From contig NZ_JAJLQY010000005.1 in assembly GCF_020991275.1 (NCBI RefSeq), positions 434,001-498,000 of the forward strand: DNA of 64,000 nucleotides, in the 5' to 3' direction. The DNA is from Actinocorallia sp. API 0066 (GTDB lineage Bacteria; Actinomycetota; Actinomycetes; Streptosporangiales; Streptosporangiaceae). The position numbers and the translations under genes are program-made. The notes beneath the pieces were generated by a model. It had not been told where the DNA came from and ran no database searches. It saw only the letters and a program-made list of their open reading frames with translations. Positions 15,502-23,264 of this stretch are shown here, piece by piece (positions within the stretch are counted from its first letter, which is position 1; each line of letters opens with the position of its first letter).

Positions 15502-15635
15502 GGATCAGACCTCCCGTGTCTGGTCAAGGTCCCGGCCGGTGGGTGAGATCACCGTGTCCGGGGCCGTTCTGTCGTCAACAGGCCAAGGAGGCCCGCCCGC
15601 TAACGAGTAGACCCGTCAGGCGAGGGCAGGGACAG
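15502..15635. promoter_or_regulatory. Divergent promoter region within the element
   Basis: 134 bp between the small-ORF operon and the SLOG gene. No operator was recognised, but it is the natural control point for both directions. Confidence 0.4.
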
Positions 15636-16124
15636 ATGACATCCGATGACATTGGGGCCAACGCGATAACGCAGACAGTGACAATTACCGGCACACGCGA
15701 TGTCGGCCATCGCCCGGTCAGGGACTACGCCGCTGTTTTCGGTCAGTTCGTCCGACCGTTCGCCCCGCCGTCTGCGACGTTCCACGTTGGCGGTGCTGTC
15801 GGTATCGACTCACTTGCCTTGCTCTGGCTCGCGGAGGAGACTGGCGCGCGAATCGTCGTCGTGGTACCGGCATCGCTTGGAGATCAGCCTGACGAGGCGC
15901 GAAGGGCGGTAGCCGCCGCCGAGCGGCTCGGAAGGCTGGACGAACTGGTCGAACTCGGGCTAGAGACCCGGACGGCGGGCTATCACTCGCGTAACCGATG
16001 GATGGTGGACCGCAGTTCGTTCGTCATCGGATTTCCGCTGTCCGGGACCGAGGCTGGAGGGACCGGCTACACCCTGGAATATGCTAAGCGGCTCCACAAA
16101 CCTCGGCTAATCGTCCCCGTGTGA
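15636..16124 (+). CDS. SLOG/DprA-like Rossmann-fold nucleotide-binding protein
   Basis: A 162-residue protein with VTITGTRDVGH (first beta strand and G-T-R loop), FHVGGAVGIDSLALLWLAEETGARIVVVVP in pieces (GGAxGID-x-x-A-L motif of DprA/SLOG), RNRWMVDRSSFVIGFP and a Gly-rich end GTEAGGTGYTLEYAKR. These are SLOG-superfamily features seen in DprA-like and ligand-sensing proteins. Function in the element is unknown: nucleotide sensing or DNA handling are both possible. ATG 15636 follows cagggacag. Confidence 0.8.
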   Translation: MTSDDIGANAITQTVTITGTRDVGHRPVRDYAAVFGQFVRPFAPPSATFHVGGAVGIDSLALLWLAEETGARIVVVVPASLGDQPDEARRAVAAAERLGRLDELVELGLETRTAGYHSRNRWMVDRSSFVIGFPLSGTEAGGTGYTLEYAKRLHKPRLIVPV

Positions 16125-16155
16125 CCCGATCCGGTGGTTCACTGCTGAGGTGAGC

Positions 16156-17505
16156 ATGGAACGGCAGACCTGCGCACAGACGCTTCGAAGGCTACGTCTC
16201 TCACGCGGGTGGTCCTGGTCGGACGAAGCGCGGGTCTTGCGCGGACTGGCACAAGCGCTGCGTTTTCAGCGGCTGGCCATGAACAACCCTTCCAGTATCC
16301 AACGGACCATCGCCCGGTGGGAGAGCGCGGCCACTGTGCCCAACGAGCAGTACCGGATACTGCTCGCGCACGCCTTCGCCCGCACTGCGACGGGGGAATC
16401 CTCGCTCGGTCCTGGATCGGATTTCGACGCGCTGCTCTCTGCTTTCGCGGGAGCGGGAGTGAGCACCGAGCAGCTTGACGAGCTGAGAACATCTGTAGCG
16501 GTCTCCCTCACCCGTACAGGAGTAAACCTACTCGCGTTCGTAAGCGAGTCACTGCAAGGGGCTCTCGCGGGTGCGCTGGCCGATCCGGCGCGGATGGCCC
16601 CTGCGCTTCTTGGTGACCTGGCCGCCAGCAGCGAGGCAGTCGGCGCTCAGATAGGTTCGGTCCCCTTCGCTCGCCTCCACTTGGCGCAAGCCGCAATTGT
16701 TGACGTCTGTCGGAGGCTGTTCAGCGGGCCGATCCCCGACGAACACCGACCTCGGCTTGCGGAGGTCACCGCTTCCGTCTTCGCCCAAGCCGCCCGCCTT
16801 GCGTTCGAGACGCACGATGACGCTTCCGCCCTCGCTCTCTATGCGGAAGCTGTCTCCGTCGCTGGAGCCTCCGCAGACACCACTTGCCGCGCCCTCATAC
16901 GCACCAGTCAAGCCATGGTCGTTCACTACGCGACCGGCGACCTCTCGCAAGCCCAAGCGATCGCCGACCAAGCCGTACAGGACGCACGGCGAGTGCCCAA
17001 CGCCCCGCTGCAAGCCCGCGCCTACGCTCTCCAAGCCGAGATGGCAGCCCGCACCGGCAGACAGCGAGCCACAGCCGAGAACGCTTTGCGCCTCGCTTGG
17101 CGCGCCCTGGACCAGGACACCGCTAACGATCCCGGACAAGGCGTCTTCTCCAAAGGACGTCTACGCGGCTTTGAAGGCGTCTGCGGAATCTTCCTCGGCA
17201 GTGCCGAAGAAGCCGAGAGACAACTAGCCAGATCAGCCCAGACGCTCACTCGCCCCCGTGACACAGTCCAACGCGCGATCGTCCTCACCGACCAGTCGCT
17301 TGCCCGGCTCAACACCGGAGGACCCGGCGCAGCCGAGAGCAGCGCGACCATGCTCCACGAATGCGTGGATCTCATCGCCGCGACCCGAGGGCGCGTCCCG
17401 TCACAACGACTTCGACAAGTTCGGCTCTCCTTGCGTCCATGGCGCACAGAATCCTTCGTCGCCGACCTTGACGACCACATCCACACCTCCCTCATCGGCG
17501 TCTGA
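16156..17505 (+). CDS. HTH/TPR-type regulator of the element
   Basis: The 449-residue protein starts with an XRE-like region (CAQTLRRLRLSRGWSWSDEA … IARWESAATVPNEQYRILLAHAF) that shows the W-E-x-x-x-x-x-P-x-x-x-Y-R pattern of actinomycete HTH regulators. It continues with alpha-helical repeats (about residues 180–380) of TPR type. Such regulators often respond to a peptide or small ligand. ATG 16156 lies 4 bases after gaggtg; GTG 16150 is unlikely because it overlaps that site. It begins 31 bp after the SLOG gene, same strand, so probably co-transcribed. A hairpin follows the stop. Confidence 0.8.
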   Translation: MERQTCAQTLRRLRLSRGWSWSDEARVLRGLAQALRFQRLAMNNPSSIQRTIARWESAATVPNEQYRILLAHAFARTATGESSLGPGSDFDALLSAFAGAGVSTEQLDELRTSVAVSLTRTGVNLLAFVSESLQGALAGALADPARMAPALLGDLAASSEAVGAQIGSVPFARLHLAQAAIVDVCRRLFSGPIPDEHRPRLAEVTASVFAQAARLAFETHDDASALALYAEAVSVAGASADTTCRALIRTSQAMVVHYATGDLSQAQAIADQAVQDARRVPNAPLQARAYALQAEMAARTGRQRATAENALRLAWRALDQDTANDPGQGVFSKGRLRGFEGVCGIFLGSAEEAERQLARSAQTLTRPRDTVQRAIVLTDQSLARLNTGGPGAAESSATMLHECVDLIAATRGRVPSQRLRQVRLSLRPWRTESFVADLDDHIHTSLIGV

Positions 17506-17549
17506 GCTGACATGACCCCGGTGTGTGAGGGTTTCCCCTACAGGATCAA

Positions 17550-17575
17550 GGGACCGCCGCTTACGCGGCGGTCCC
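17550..17575 (+). terminator. Hairpin after the HTH/TPR gene
   Basis: gggaccgccgc (17550–17560), loop ttac, gcggcggtccc (17565–17575): perfect 11-bp stem 45 bp past the stop; no T-tract. Confidence 0.7.
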
Positions 17576-17797
17576 GGACCACGCCCTGACGGGCCACCGC
17601 TAGCGTCGCTCCTGAAGTCCCAGGGGACACCGGCCCGCAGACCGACACCCACCTCGCCCCTGCCCGAACGTGCGCCCGGACAACAGCAGGGACCAACCGT
17701 CAACGATCCAGGGCAACCCACACGCGGTCAGCCACCACGAACACGCCGCCGCCCTCCTGAAAGCTCCACCAGGCGTATGACGAATCCTCTTCATAGA
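17576..17797. other. No gene seen
   Basis: About 220 bp without a convincing reading frame, between the terminator and the stop of the small DNA-binding gene. Confidence 0.4.
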
Positions 17798-18169
17798 TCA
17801 AGGAGCATCACCGCCAGGACGAGCGGGAAGCCCCATCCGACGAGCCCGCATCCTCAGCGCGCCCCACTGCCGCCCGAGCGCTTCCGTCATGACCTTGATC
17901 TCCTCCCCCCGCTCCCACATCTCCCGCAGCGCCGCTTCCTCCTGCTCCGTCCACGCCCGATATGCCTGACCCCGCGTCTGCCGGATCGCCTGCACCAGAT
18001 TCCGAGGCAGGTCCCCCGACGTGAGGATCATCAGCTCAGAAGCCGGGACGTTGATGACCCGCTCATCACCCCGAAGACCGATCACATGGTCGAGTTCGAT
18101 CTCCGCCTGCGTCCGCTGCTCCCCACCCACCCACTGAGCCGAACCGAACATCGCCTTGAACGTCGCCAC
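17798..18169 (-). CDS. Small SANT/GcrA-like DNA-binding protein of unknown role
   Basis: A 123-residue protein. The C-terminal part WTEQEEAALREMWERG…VMTEALGRQWGALRMRARRMGL resembles a Myb/SANT or GcrA-like helix-turn-helix. The N-terminal half has an HNH-like feel (ELDHVIGLRGDERVINVP), with D-H, but no complete nuclease motif. GTG 18169 has a good ribosome binding site (gggaggcgacg). It lies inside the element near its right end. Function unknown. Confidence 0.7.
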   Translation of the reverse strand: MATFKAMFGSAQWVGGEQRTQAEIELDHVIGLRGDERVINVPASELMILTSGDLPRNLVQAIRQTRGQAYRAWTEQEEAALREMWERGEEIKVMTEALGRQWGALRMRARRMGLPARPGGDAP

Positions 18170-18959
18170 CGTCGCCTCCCAAGATCTGCTGTCCCACGCC
18201 AGTCTCTCGACCGCGACTCAGCCCGCCAAGTCCTGTCAGCGCCCGCGCGACGGTCTGAAAAGCCGCGTCGAGGACGAGAGCGGCGACCTGAACGCGACGC
18301 GAGGACCAGCGACCGCGCACCCCGCCACCACCCCTACCCCGAAAGGGATCGCCCACGACCCCGCACGCCGACCGCCGAGGCGATCCCCCAGACCGGAGCC
18401 CCCGGACTCCGTCTACCCAAAGGCGGACTGCTCCAGGAGCGAATACCGGTAGCCGAGTCCCGCCCCGCCCGCACACGCGCCCCACCGCCGCCTACCCTGC
18501 CCTTGGTTGAGGCATCCGACCACCAACAGGGGCTCCCGCCCCCGCACCCCCGGCACCACCCACCCCACCGGCCGCCTCCCCAACCGAACACGGGCGCGCG
18601 ACCCTCACCCCACACACGCACCAACCAGCGCGCCCAACCCCCCACCCCAGCGCACCCCACAACGACCCAGACCACAGACGCAGCCCCAAAACCACGGGCT
18701 ATGCCGACCTTCCCCGCCACCCGGACCCAACATCACCCGCCCTGGACCGAACCCACACCCCGCAACGCCCTGACCTGCACAAACAGACCCGAAATCTGGT
18801 CCGTGACTGGACCGCACACAGCGATCACCACCGACCGAACACGACCAAACACGACCAAGATCACCCAACCGGAAGACAAACCCCCAGCTCACAGCAACAC
18901 CCCCCGGACAAGGAGAAGCGGCCCCGAACACCTCCGGAGCCGCTTCACCGTCAAGTTTC
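18170..18959. other. About 790 bp without a recognisable gene, near the right end of the element
   Basis: Long frames on both strands are Pro/Arg- or Gly/Trp-rich and look like composition artefacts. The composition (runs of cacccc, accgac) differs from the flanking tadC. It could be a decayed gene or a lost transfer region. A terminator-like hairpin closes it (see 18915). Confidence 0.45.
18915..18946 (-). terminator. Hairpin downstream of tadC
   Basis: gaagcggc (18915–18922) pairs with gccgcttc (18939–18946), 16-base loop. It lies 70–100 bp past the tadC stop, just outside or at the element boundary. Confidence 0.55.
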
Positions 18960-18973
18960 CCTGTGGATAACTT
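18960..18973. repeat. Candidate right attachment repeat of the element
   Basis: cctgtggataactt, 13 of 14 identical to 10536–10549. It contains a perfect DnaA-type 9-mer, so the similarity could have another cause. Confidence 0.35.
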
Positions 18974-19016
18974 CCGGACCGCTTGACAGCGCGGGGAAAT
19001 CGGGCGGTGAGCCACG

Positions 19017-19706
19017 TCAGGGCAGGGTGATGCCGGCGGCGATGCCCGCGATGGACGGAACAACACCGAGCAGGACGAACGCGGGCAGAAAGCACAGCCC
19101 GAGCGGGGCGACCGCCTTGATGCCCGCGGCGCGCGCCCGCAGATCGGCGGCGGCGGCCGCGGCGGCGCGCTGGTCTCCGGCGAGCCGGGTCAGGACGGGG
19201 CCGAGGGGCGCGCCGGTGCGTCCAGCCCGTGCCGCCGCGCGGGCGAGCGGCGCGAGCGCGGGTTCGGCGGCGCGCGCCGCCCACGCGTCGGCGGGGTCGG
19301 CGCCGAGCCGGATCCGCGCCGACACCGCCTCGAACTCCTCACCGACCGGCCCGCCGAGCGCCTCCCCCACCGCCTCGACGGCGTCCGGCCAGGACACCCC
19401 GGCCCTCAGACACGCGGCGAGCAACTCCACCGCCATCGGGAGGTCTGACTCCAGCCGCCGCCTACGCCGCACCACCTCGACGGGCTCCCGCCGCCCAGCC
19501 CACCACCCGCACCAGGCCCCCGCCCCCACCCCCGCGACAACCCCGACGATCCCCCCGAAGAACAACCACACCGCCACCCCTACTCCACCTGCAAGCCCCC
19601 ACCGCCCCACTCCCCCACGCCGACCCACCCGCCCCGGCCTCCGCCCCCCTTCCAACACCCGAACCAGCCGCCGCCGCGAAACCCCACCCCGCACACCCAT
19701 CACCAT
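19017..19706 (-). CDS. tadC: TadC, type II secretion F-domain inner-membrane platform protein
   Basis: The 229-residue membrane protein has an N-terminal transmembrane helix (WLFFGGIVGVVAGVGAG), the T2SS-F domain (LPMAVELLAACLRAGVSWPDAVEAVG … RIRLGADPADAW) and C-terminal helices (LGLCFLPAFVLLGVVPSIAGIA). It forms the pilus assembly platform with TadB. ATG 19706 follows gaggggaagag. In relatives flp-like DUF4244 follows directly; here the mobile element follows. Confidence 0.92.
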   Translation of the reverse strand: MVMGVRGGVSRRRLVRVLEGGRRPGRVGRRGGVGRWGLAGGVGVAVWLFFGGIVGVVAGVGAGAWCGWWAGRREPVEVVRRRRRLESDLPMAVELLAACLRAGVSWPDAVEAVGEALGGPVGEEFEAVSARIRLGADPADAWAARAAEPALAPLARAAARAGRTGAPLGPVLTRLAGDQRAAAAAAADLRARAAGIKAVAPLGLCFLPAFVLLGVVPSIAGIAAGITLP

Positions 19707-19982
19707 CTCTTCCCCTCAAACCAGCAGTTCTCTTCCCACCCGACAAACCAGGCACCCCCGCAGCCCCGCCACCCGGCCACCCGCAGGCCCACCACCCGCA
19801 GCCCCGCCACCCGTAGGCCCGTCACCCGTAGGCCCGTCACCCGCAGGCCACACCCCGATCAGGCGCCTGCCTGGCCCCACGAGCGGCACCGCCGAGCACG
19901 AGGATGCCCGGAGGGGGGCGTGGCCGGGTGTGGGAGAGGGTCGGCTGTCGGCAGAGGGTGTCGGGCATGGGTTCGGCGTTGG
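19707..19982. other. tadB–tadC gap with a 15-bp repeat
   Basis: 276 bp where relatives have little or none. It contains the 15-bp repeat at 19762–19849 and otherwise no gene. Confidence 0.5.
19762..19849. repeat. 15-bp tandem repeat between tadB and tadC
   Basis: Units of the type ggcccgtcacccgta (for example at 19815 and 19830) with diverged copies on the left, about six in all. No coding potential. Confidence 0.7.
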
Positions 19983-20657
19983 TCAGGGGGATTCGGCGGT
20001 GGTGGCTATGCGGGAGGTCCAGAGGAGGCCGAGGGTGTTGAGGGTGAGGGAGGACAGGAGGCAGAGGGCGCCGGGGAGGGTGGTGAAGAGGAAGACGAGG
20101 GGGTTGGCGCCGAGGGACCAGGACATGGCGAGGCCGAAGGCGGGGAGGACGGCGAGGAGGCGGGCGGTGGTGCGGGCCCCGGCGAGCTGGGAGCGGATCG
20201 CGGCGCGGTGCGCGCGCTCGTCGCGCAGGCCGGAAGCGAGGCCGTCCAGGACGGGCGCGAAGGCGGCGCCGCGTTCGACGCCGATGCTCCAGCAGGCGGC
20301 GAGCAGGCGCAGGCCGTCGGCGCCGGGACGGTCGGCGCGCTCGCGCAGCGCCTCCGGGACGTCGGAGGCCGCGGGTACCCCCGCGAGGGCCTCCCGGAGC
20401 GGTGACGGGAGCGCCGCCACCGCCCCGGCCAGCGCGTCCTCGGGCGTCCGCCCGGCCACGAGTTCCGCGGCCAGCCCGTCGCACAGCTCGACGACGCCGG
20501 AGGCCCACGCCCCCGCGCGCGGACGCCCGCCCCGCAGCGCCGCGACGGCCCGCCCCCACGACGGCCCCGCCCGCGCCCGTCCCGGCCGCTCCAACGCCGC
20601 GAGCCGCCGCGCCGACACCCCGGCGAGCACCCCGCCCCGCCGTCCTCCCCCACTCAC
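19983..20657 (-). CDS. tadB: TadB, type II secretion F-domain inner-membrane platform protein
   Basis: The 224-residue protein carries the F-domain pattern VVELCDGLAAELVAGRTPEDALAGA and SIGVERGAAFAPVLDGLASGL, with C-terminal membrane helices (LLAVLPAFGLAMSWSLGANPLVFLF, in parts). It pairs with TadC in the pilus platform. GTG 20657 overlaps the tadA TGA (GTGA). The N-terminal helices usual for TadB are short or missing, as in M. tuberculosis Rv3658c-type proteins. Confidence 0.9.
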   Translation of the reverse strand: MSGGGRRGGVLAGVSARRLAALERPGRARAGPSWGRAVAALRGGRPRAGAWASGVVELCDGLAAELVAGRTPEDALAGAVAALPSPLREALAGVPAASDVPEALRERADRPGADGLRLLAACWSIGVERGAAFAPVLDGLASGLRDERAHRAAIRSQLAGARTTARLLAVLPAFGLAMSWSLGANPLVFLFTTLPGALCLLSSLTLNTLGLLWTSRIATTAESP

Positions 20658-22198
20658 GCCGCCTCCCTCACATCCCCGCCTCCCCCACGCCGCACGTCCT
20701 CCCGCACACTCTGTGTCCCGACGTCCCGCACCTCTCCGCCGCCCTCACGCCCCGCGTCCCCGCGTCCCGCACGCCCCATGTTCCGAACGCCTTGCGGCTC
20801 CGCGTCCCGCACCTCTCCGCCGCCCGCACGCCCCGCGTCCCCGTCTCCCGCACGCCCCATGTCCCGAACGCCTTGCGGCTCCGCGTCCCGCACCTCTCCA
20901 TCTCCCGCGCGCCCCGCGTTCGGGCGCCACGCACGCTTTGTGCCTTTGTGGCCCCCGTGCTCGGCTCTGCTGGCCGCCTCGTCCGTGCCGCCGTGTCGTT
21001 CCGCTCTGGCTCCGATGGAGCCTTCGTGGGGGCCGGGGGGCGGTTGTCCTGGGGTTGTGGTGGTTGGCCAGCCCAGGCGGGCCAGGAGGGGGGTGGCGGC
21101 GGGGGTGAAGTGCACGGAGGTGGGGGTGAGGTGGACGGCGGTGTGGGCCTCCACGAGGCCGGAAGGGGAGCGGACGAGGGTGGCGATGCGGCTGACGCGG
21201 CGGCGCGCGCCCCGGCGTTCGAGGTGGACGACGACGTCGAGGGCGGCGCCGAGCTGGCTGTGCAGCGCCTCGCGGCTCAGCCCGGCGGCGCAGCCGAGCG
21301 CCTCCAGCCGGGCCGGGACGTCCTCCGGCGTGTTCGCGTGCAGGGTGCCGCAGCCGCCTTCGTGCCCCGTGTTCAGCGCGTTCAGCAGATCCAGGACCTC
21401 AGGCCCACGGACCTCGCCGACGACGAGCCGGTCCGGCCGCATCCGTAGGGCCTGCCGGACGAGGTCGCGCAGGGTGACGCCGCCCGCCCCCTCGATGTTC
21501 GGCGGCCTCGCCTCCAGCCTGACGACGTGCGGATGGTCGGGCCGCAACTCCGCCGAATCCTCCACCAGGAGCAGCCTCTCGCCGGAGGGGACGAGCCCCA
21601 GCAGGCAGCTCAGCAGCGTGGTCTTCCCCGTGCCCGTGCCGCCCGTGACGAGGAACGCCATCCGGGACGCGACGAGCGCCGCGAGCAGATCGGCACCGGG
21701 AAGGCTCAGGCTGCCCGCCTCGACGAGTTCGGGCAGGGTGAAGGCCCTTCCGCGCGGCGTGCGCAGCGACAGGCACGTGCCGCCGACGGCGACGGGAGCC
21801 AGCACCGCGTGCAGCCGGACCCCTCCAGGCAGCCGAGCGTCAACGTAAGGCGCCGCGTCGTCCAGCCTGCGCCCCGCGGCGGCGGCGAGCCGCTGGGCGA
21901 GCCTGCGAACGGCGCGCTCGTCGGGGAACCGCACGGTGGTGCGCAGCAGGGAGCCGCGCGCCTCGACCCACACCTCGTCCGGCCGGTTCACCAGCACGTC
22001 CGTCACAGCCGGATCCCGCAGCAGCGGTTCCAGTGGGCCCGCACCGACCAGATCGGCCCGCACCTCGCGGGCGAGGTTGAGCACCTCGGTGTCGCCGAGC
22101 GCGCTCTCCTCGGCGCGCAGGGCGGCGGCCACCGCGCCCGGTGTCGCCGCGCTGCGGCTCTCGGCGAGCCTTCCGCGTACCGCTTCCGCCCAGTTCAC
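20654..22198 (-). CDS. tadA: TadA/CpaF secretion ATPase with repeat-bearing C-terminal tail
   Basis: The hexameric ATPase driving Flp pilus assembly. Visible: the N-terminal domain (EVRADLVGAGPLEPLLRDP; VTDVLVNRPDEVW), Walker A LVTGGTGTGKTTLL, Asp box LLLVEDSAELRPDHPHVV, Walker B RPDRLVVGEVRGPE and the His box GHEGGCGTLHAN. The last 110 or so residues form a low-complexity tail with a 27-residue repeat (GRAG…EVRDAEPQGVR…MGRAG) that ordinary TadA proteins lack. GTG 22198 overlaps the stop of the 29-codon ORF (GTGA), about four bases after gaggg. 514 residues. Confidence 0.93.
   Translation of the reverse strand: MNWAEAVRGRLAESRSAATPGAVAAALRAEESALGDTEVLNLAREVRADLVGAGPLEPLLRDPAVTDVLVNRPDEVWVEARGSLLRTTVRFPDERAVRRLAQRLAAAAGRRLDDAAPYVDARLPGGVRLHAVLAPVAVGGTCLSLRTPRGRAFTLPELVEAGSLSLPGADLLAALVASRMAFLVTGGTGTGKTTLLSCLLGLVPSGERLLLVEDSAELRPDHPHVVRLEARPPNIEGAGGVTLRDLVRQALRMRPDRLVVGEVRGPEVLDLLNALNTGHEGGCGTLHANTPEDVPARLEALGCAAGLSREALHSQLGAALDVVVHLERRGARRRVSRIATLVRSPSGLVEAHTAVHLTPTSVHFTPAATPLLARLGWPTTTTPGQPPPGPHEGSIGARAERHGGTDEAASRAEHGGHKGTKRAWRPNAGRAGDGEVRDAEPQGVRDMGRAGDGDAGRAGGGEVRDAEPQGVRNMGRAGRGDAGREGGGEVRDVGTQSVREDVRRGGGGDVREAA
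20710..20935. repeat. 81-bp in-frame tandem repeat in the tadA 3' end
   Basis: cgcacctctcc recurs at about 20727, 20808 and 20889, spacing 81 bp. Three units encode the 27-residue repeat of the TadA tail. Confidence 0.8.
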
Positions 22199-22284
22199 CG
22201 GGCCCTCATCGACGTGGACATCGTTTCCCTCCAGTGGTTCGCCGCGCCTTCGAGCGCGTCGTTGACGGGTGGCGGCCCGCTCAT
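22195..22284 (-). CDS. 29-codon ORF bridging cpaE and tadA
   Basis: ATG 22284 overlaps the cpaE TGA (ATGA) and its own TGA overlaps the tadA GTG (GTGA). The peptide begins MSGPPPVNDALEGAANHWRE and has no recognised domain. It may be a real coupling peptide. It could equally be the true 5' end of tadA after a frameshift, since NHW…VNWAEAV would read as a continuous TadA N-terminus. Confidence 0.45.
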   Translation of the reverse strand: MSGPPPVNDALEGAANHWRETMSTSMRAR

Positions 22285-23264
22285 GCGGCGAGCGGGCCGT
22301 CGAGCAGCCGGGCGCACAGCCGTGCCATGCCGCCCCGGACGGGTGGATCCGCGCGTTCCACGGCGGCGGGCACCCGGCGTTCGAAGTCGTAGTGCCCGGC
22401 CAGTGGCAGCGCGAGCGCCTCCGCGACGGCGCGGGGCGCGAGCCCGCCCGGCGCGGGCCCCCGGGTGACCAGCAGCGGCGCGGTGCCGCCCGGCGCCGCC
22501 CAACGCGCGGCGAGGACGGCGCGCACCTCGGTGGGCACGAGCAGGAGCGCCTTGTCGGCGGCGGCCTCGACGCCGCGTGGGCAGTCCGCGACGACGAGGT
22601 CGTAGGCACGCCGGGCGGCGGCGAGGACCGAGGCGAGCACCTCGGGCGGCACCCTGCCGCGCCTGTCGTGGGCGTGGGACAGGACGGCGACGCCACGGGC
22701 CTGTGGAAGCGACTCCCGCAGGGCACGCGGGGAGAGCCTGCCGCGCAGCCCCGCCAGATCGGCCCAGCGGGTGCCCTGCGCCGTCTCCAGGCCGAGCAGC
22801 GTGTCCAGGCCGCCGCCGTCGGCGTCGAGGTCGAGGAGGAGGACGCGGGAGCCGCGCCGGGCCGCGGTGCGCGCGAGCGTGGCGCTGAGCACCGACGCGC
22901 CCGCGCCGCCGCGCGCGCCCGTGACGGTGACGAGGGCGCCGAACGCCCCGGGCAGGCACACTCGGGCCATCCGCTCGGTCAGCCACGCCTCGTCGTCGGG
23001 CAGGACGGCGACGCGTTCGGCGCCGAGCAGCAGGGCCCGTTCGTACACCGGGACGGTGCGGGACCGCGTCAGCACCACCAGGCCGGGACGCCGTTCGACC
23101 GTCGCCGGTAAGTCCAGGCCGACGAGCACGAGCGCGGCCCGGCGCAGGGCCGAGCGGGCCTCCGCCGCGTTGCGGGCGACGGCGATCTCGACGGACGCGG
23201 CGGCCGCGAGGCGGCGGGCGTCGTCGACGAGTGCGGGATCCGCGGAGAGCACAAGCGCGTTCAT
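22281..23264 (-). CDS. ssd: CpaE/Ssd-like ParA-family ATPase of the Tad locus
   Basis: The 327-residue protein has an N-terminal receiver-like region (MNALVLSADPALVDDARRLA … LVLVGLDLPA) and a ParA/MinD domain with deviant Walker A TGARGGAGASVLSATLAR, switch LLDLDADGGGLDTLLG, and VVADCPRG. This is the Ssd (septum site determining)/CpaE type, which places the Tad machine or affects septation in mycobacteria. Substitution in the deviant Walker A Lys position (ARGGAGAS) is normal for Ssd. ATG 23264 fits the domain start. First gene of the Tad operon. Confidence 0.88.
   Translation of the reverse strand: MNALVLSADPALVDDARRLAAAASVEIAVARNAAEARSALRRAALVLVGLDLPATVERRPGLVVLTRSRTVPVYERALLLGAERVAVLPDDEAWLTERMARVCLPGAFGALVTVTGARGGAGASVLSATLARTAARRGSRVLLLDLDADGGGLDTLLGLETAQGTRWADLAGLRGRLSPRALRESLPQARGVAVLSHAHDRRGRVPPEVLASVLAAARRAYDLVVADCPRGVEAAADKALLLVPTEVRAVLAARWAAPGGTAPLLVTRGPAPGGLAPRAVAEALALPLAGHYDFERRVPAAVERADPPVRGGMARLCARLLDGPLAA

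Larger units (their letters stand above)
10536..18973. mobile_element. AICE-like integrated element splitting the Tad locus, apparently without TraB
   Basis: Tyrosine integrase at one end, excisionase beside it, RepSA-type initiator, an operon of small ORFs, a SLOG protein, an HTH/TPR regulator and a small DNA-binding protein. All interrupt tadC–flp, which are contiguous in relatives. Candidate ends are the near-identical 14-mers cctgtggagaactt (10536) and cctgtggataactt (18960). I find no FtsK/TraB-type ATPase, so the element may be mobilisable or decayed rather than self-transmissible. Exact ends are not proven. Confidence 0.7.

Noticed and set aside
17550-17575. Possible tRNA or small RNA
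   Set aside because: A simple perfect hairpin without cloverleaf; fits a terminator.
17525-18970. 481-codon plus-strand frame
   Set aside because: Arg/Pro/His-rich; antisense to the small DNA-binding gene and no domain; composition artefact.
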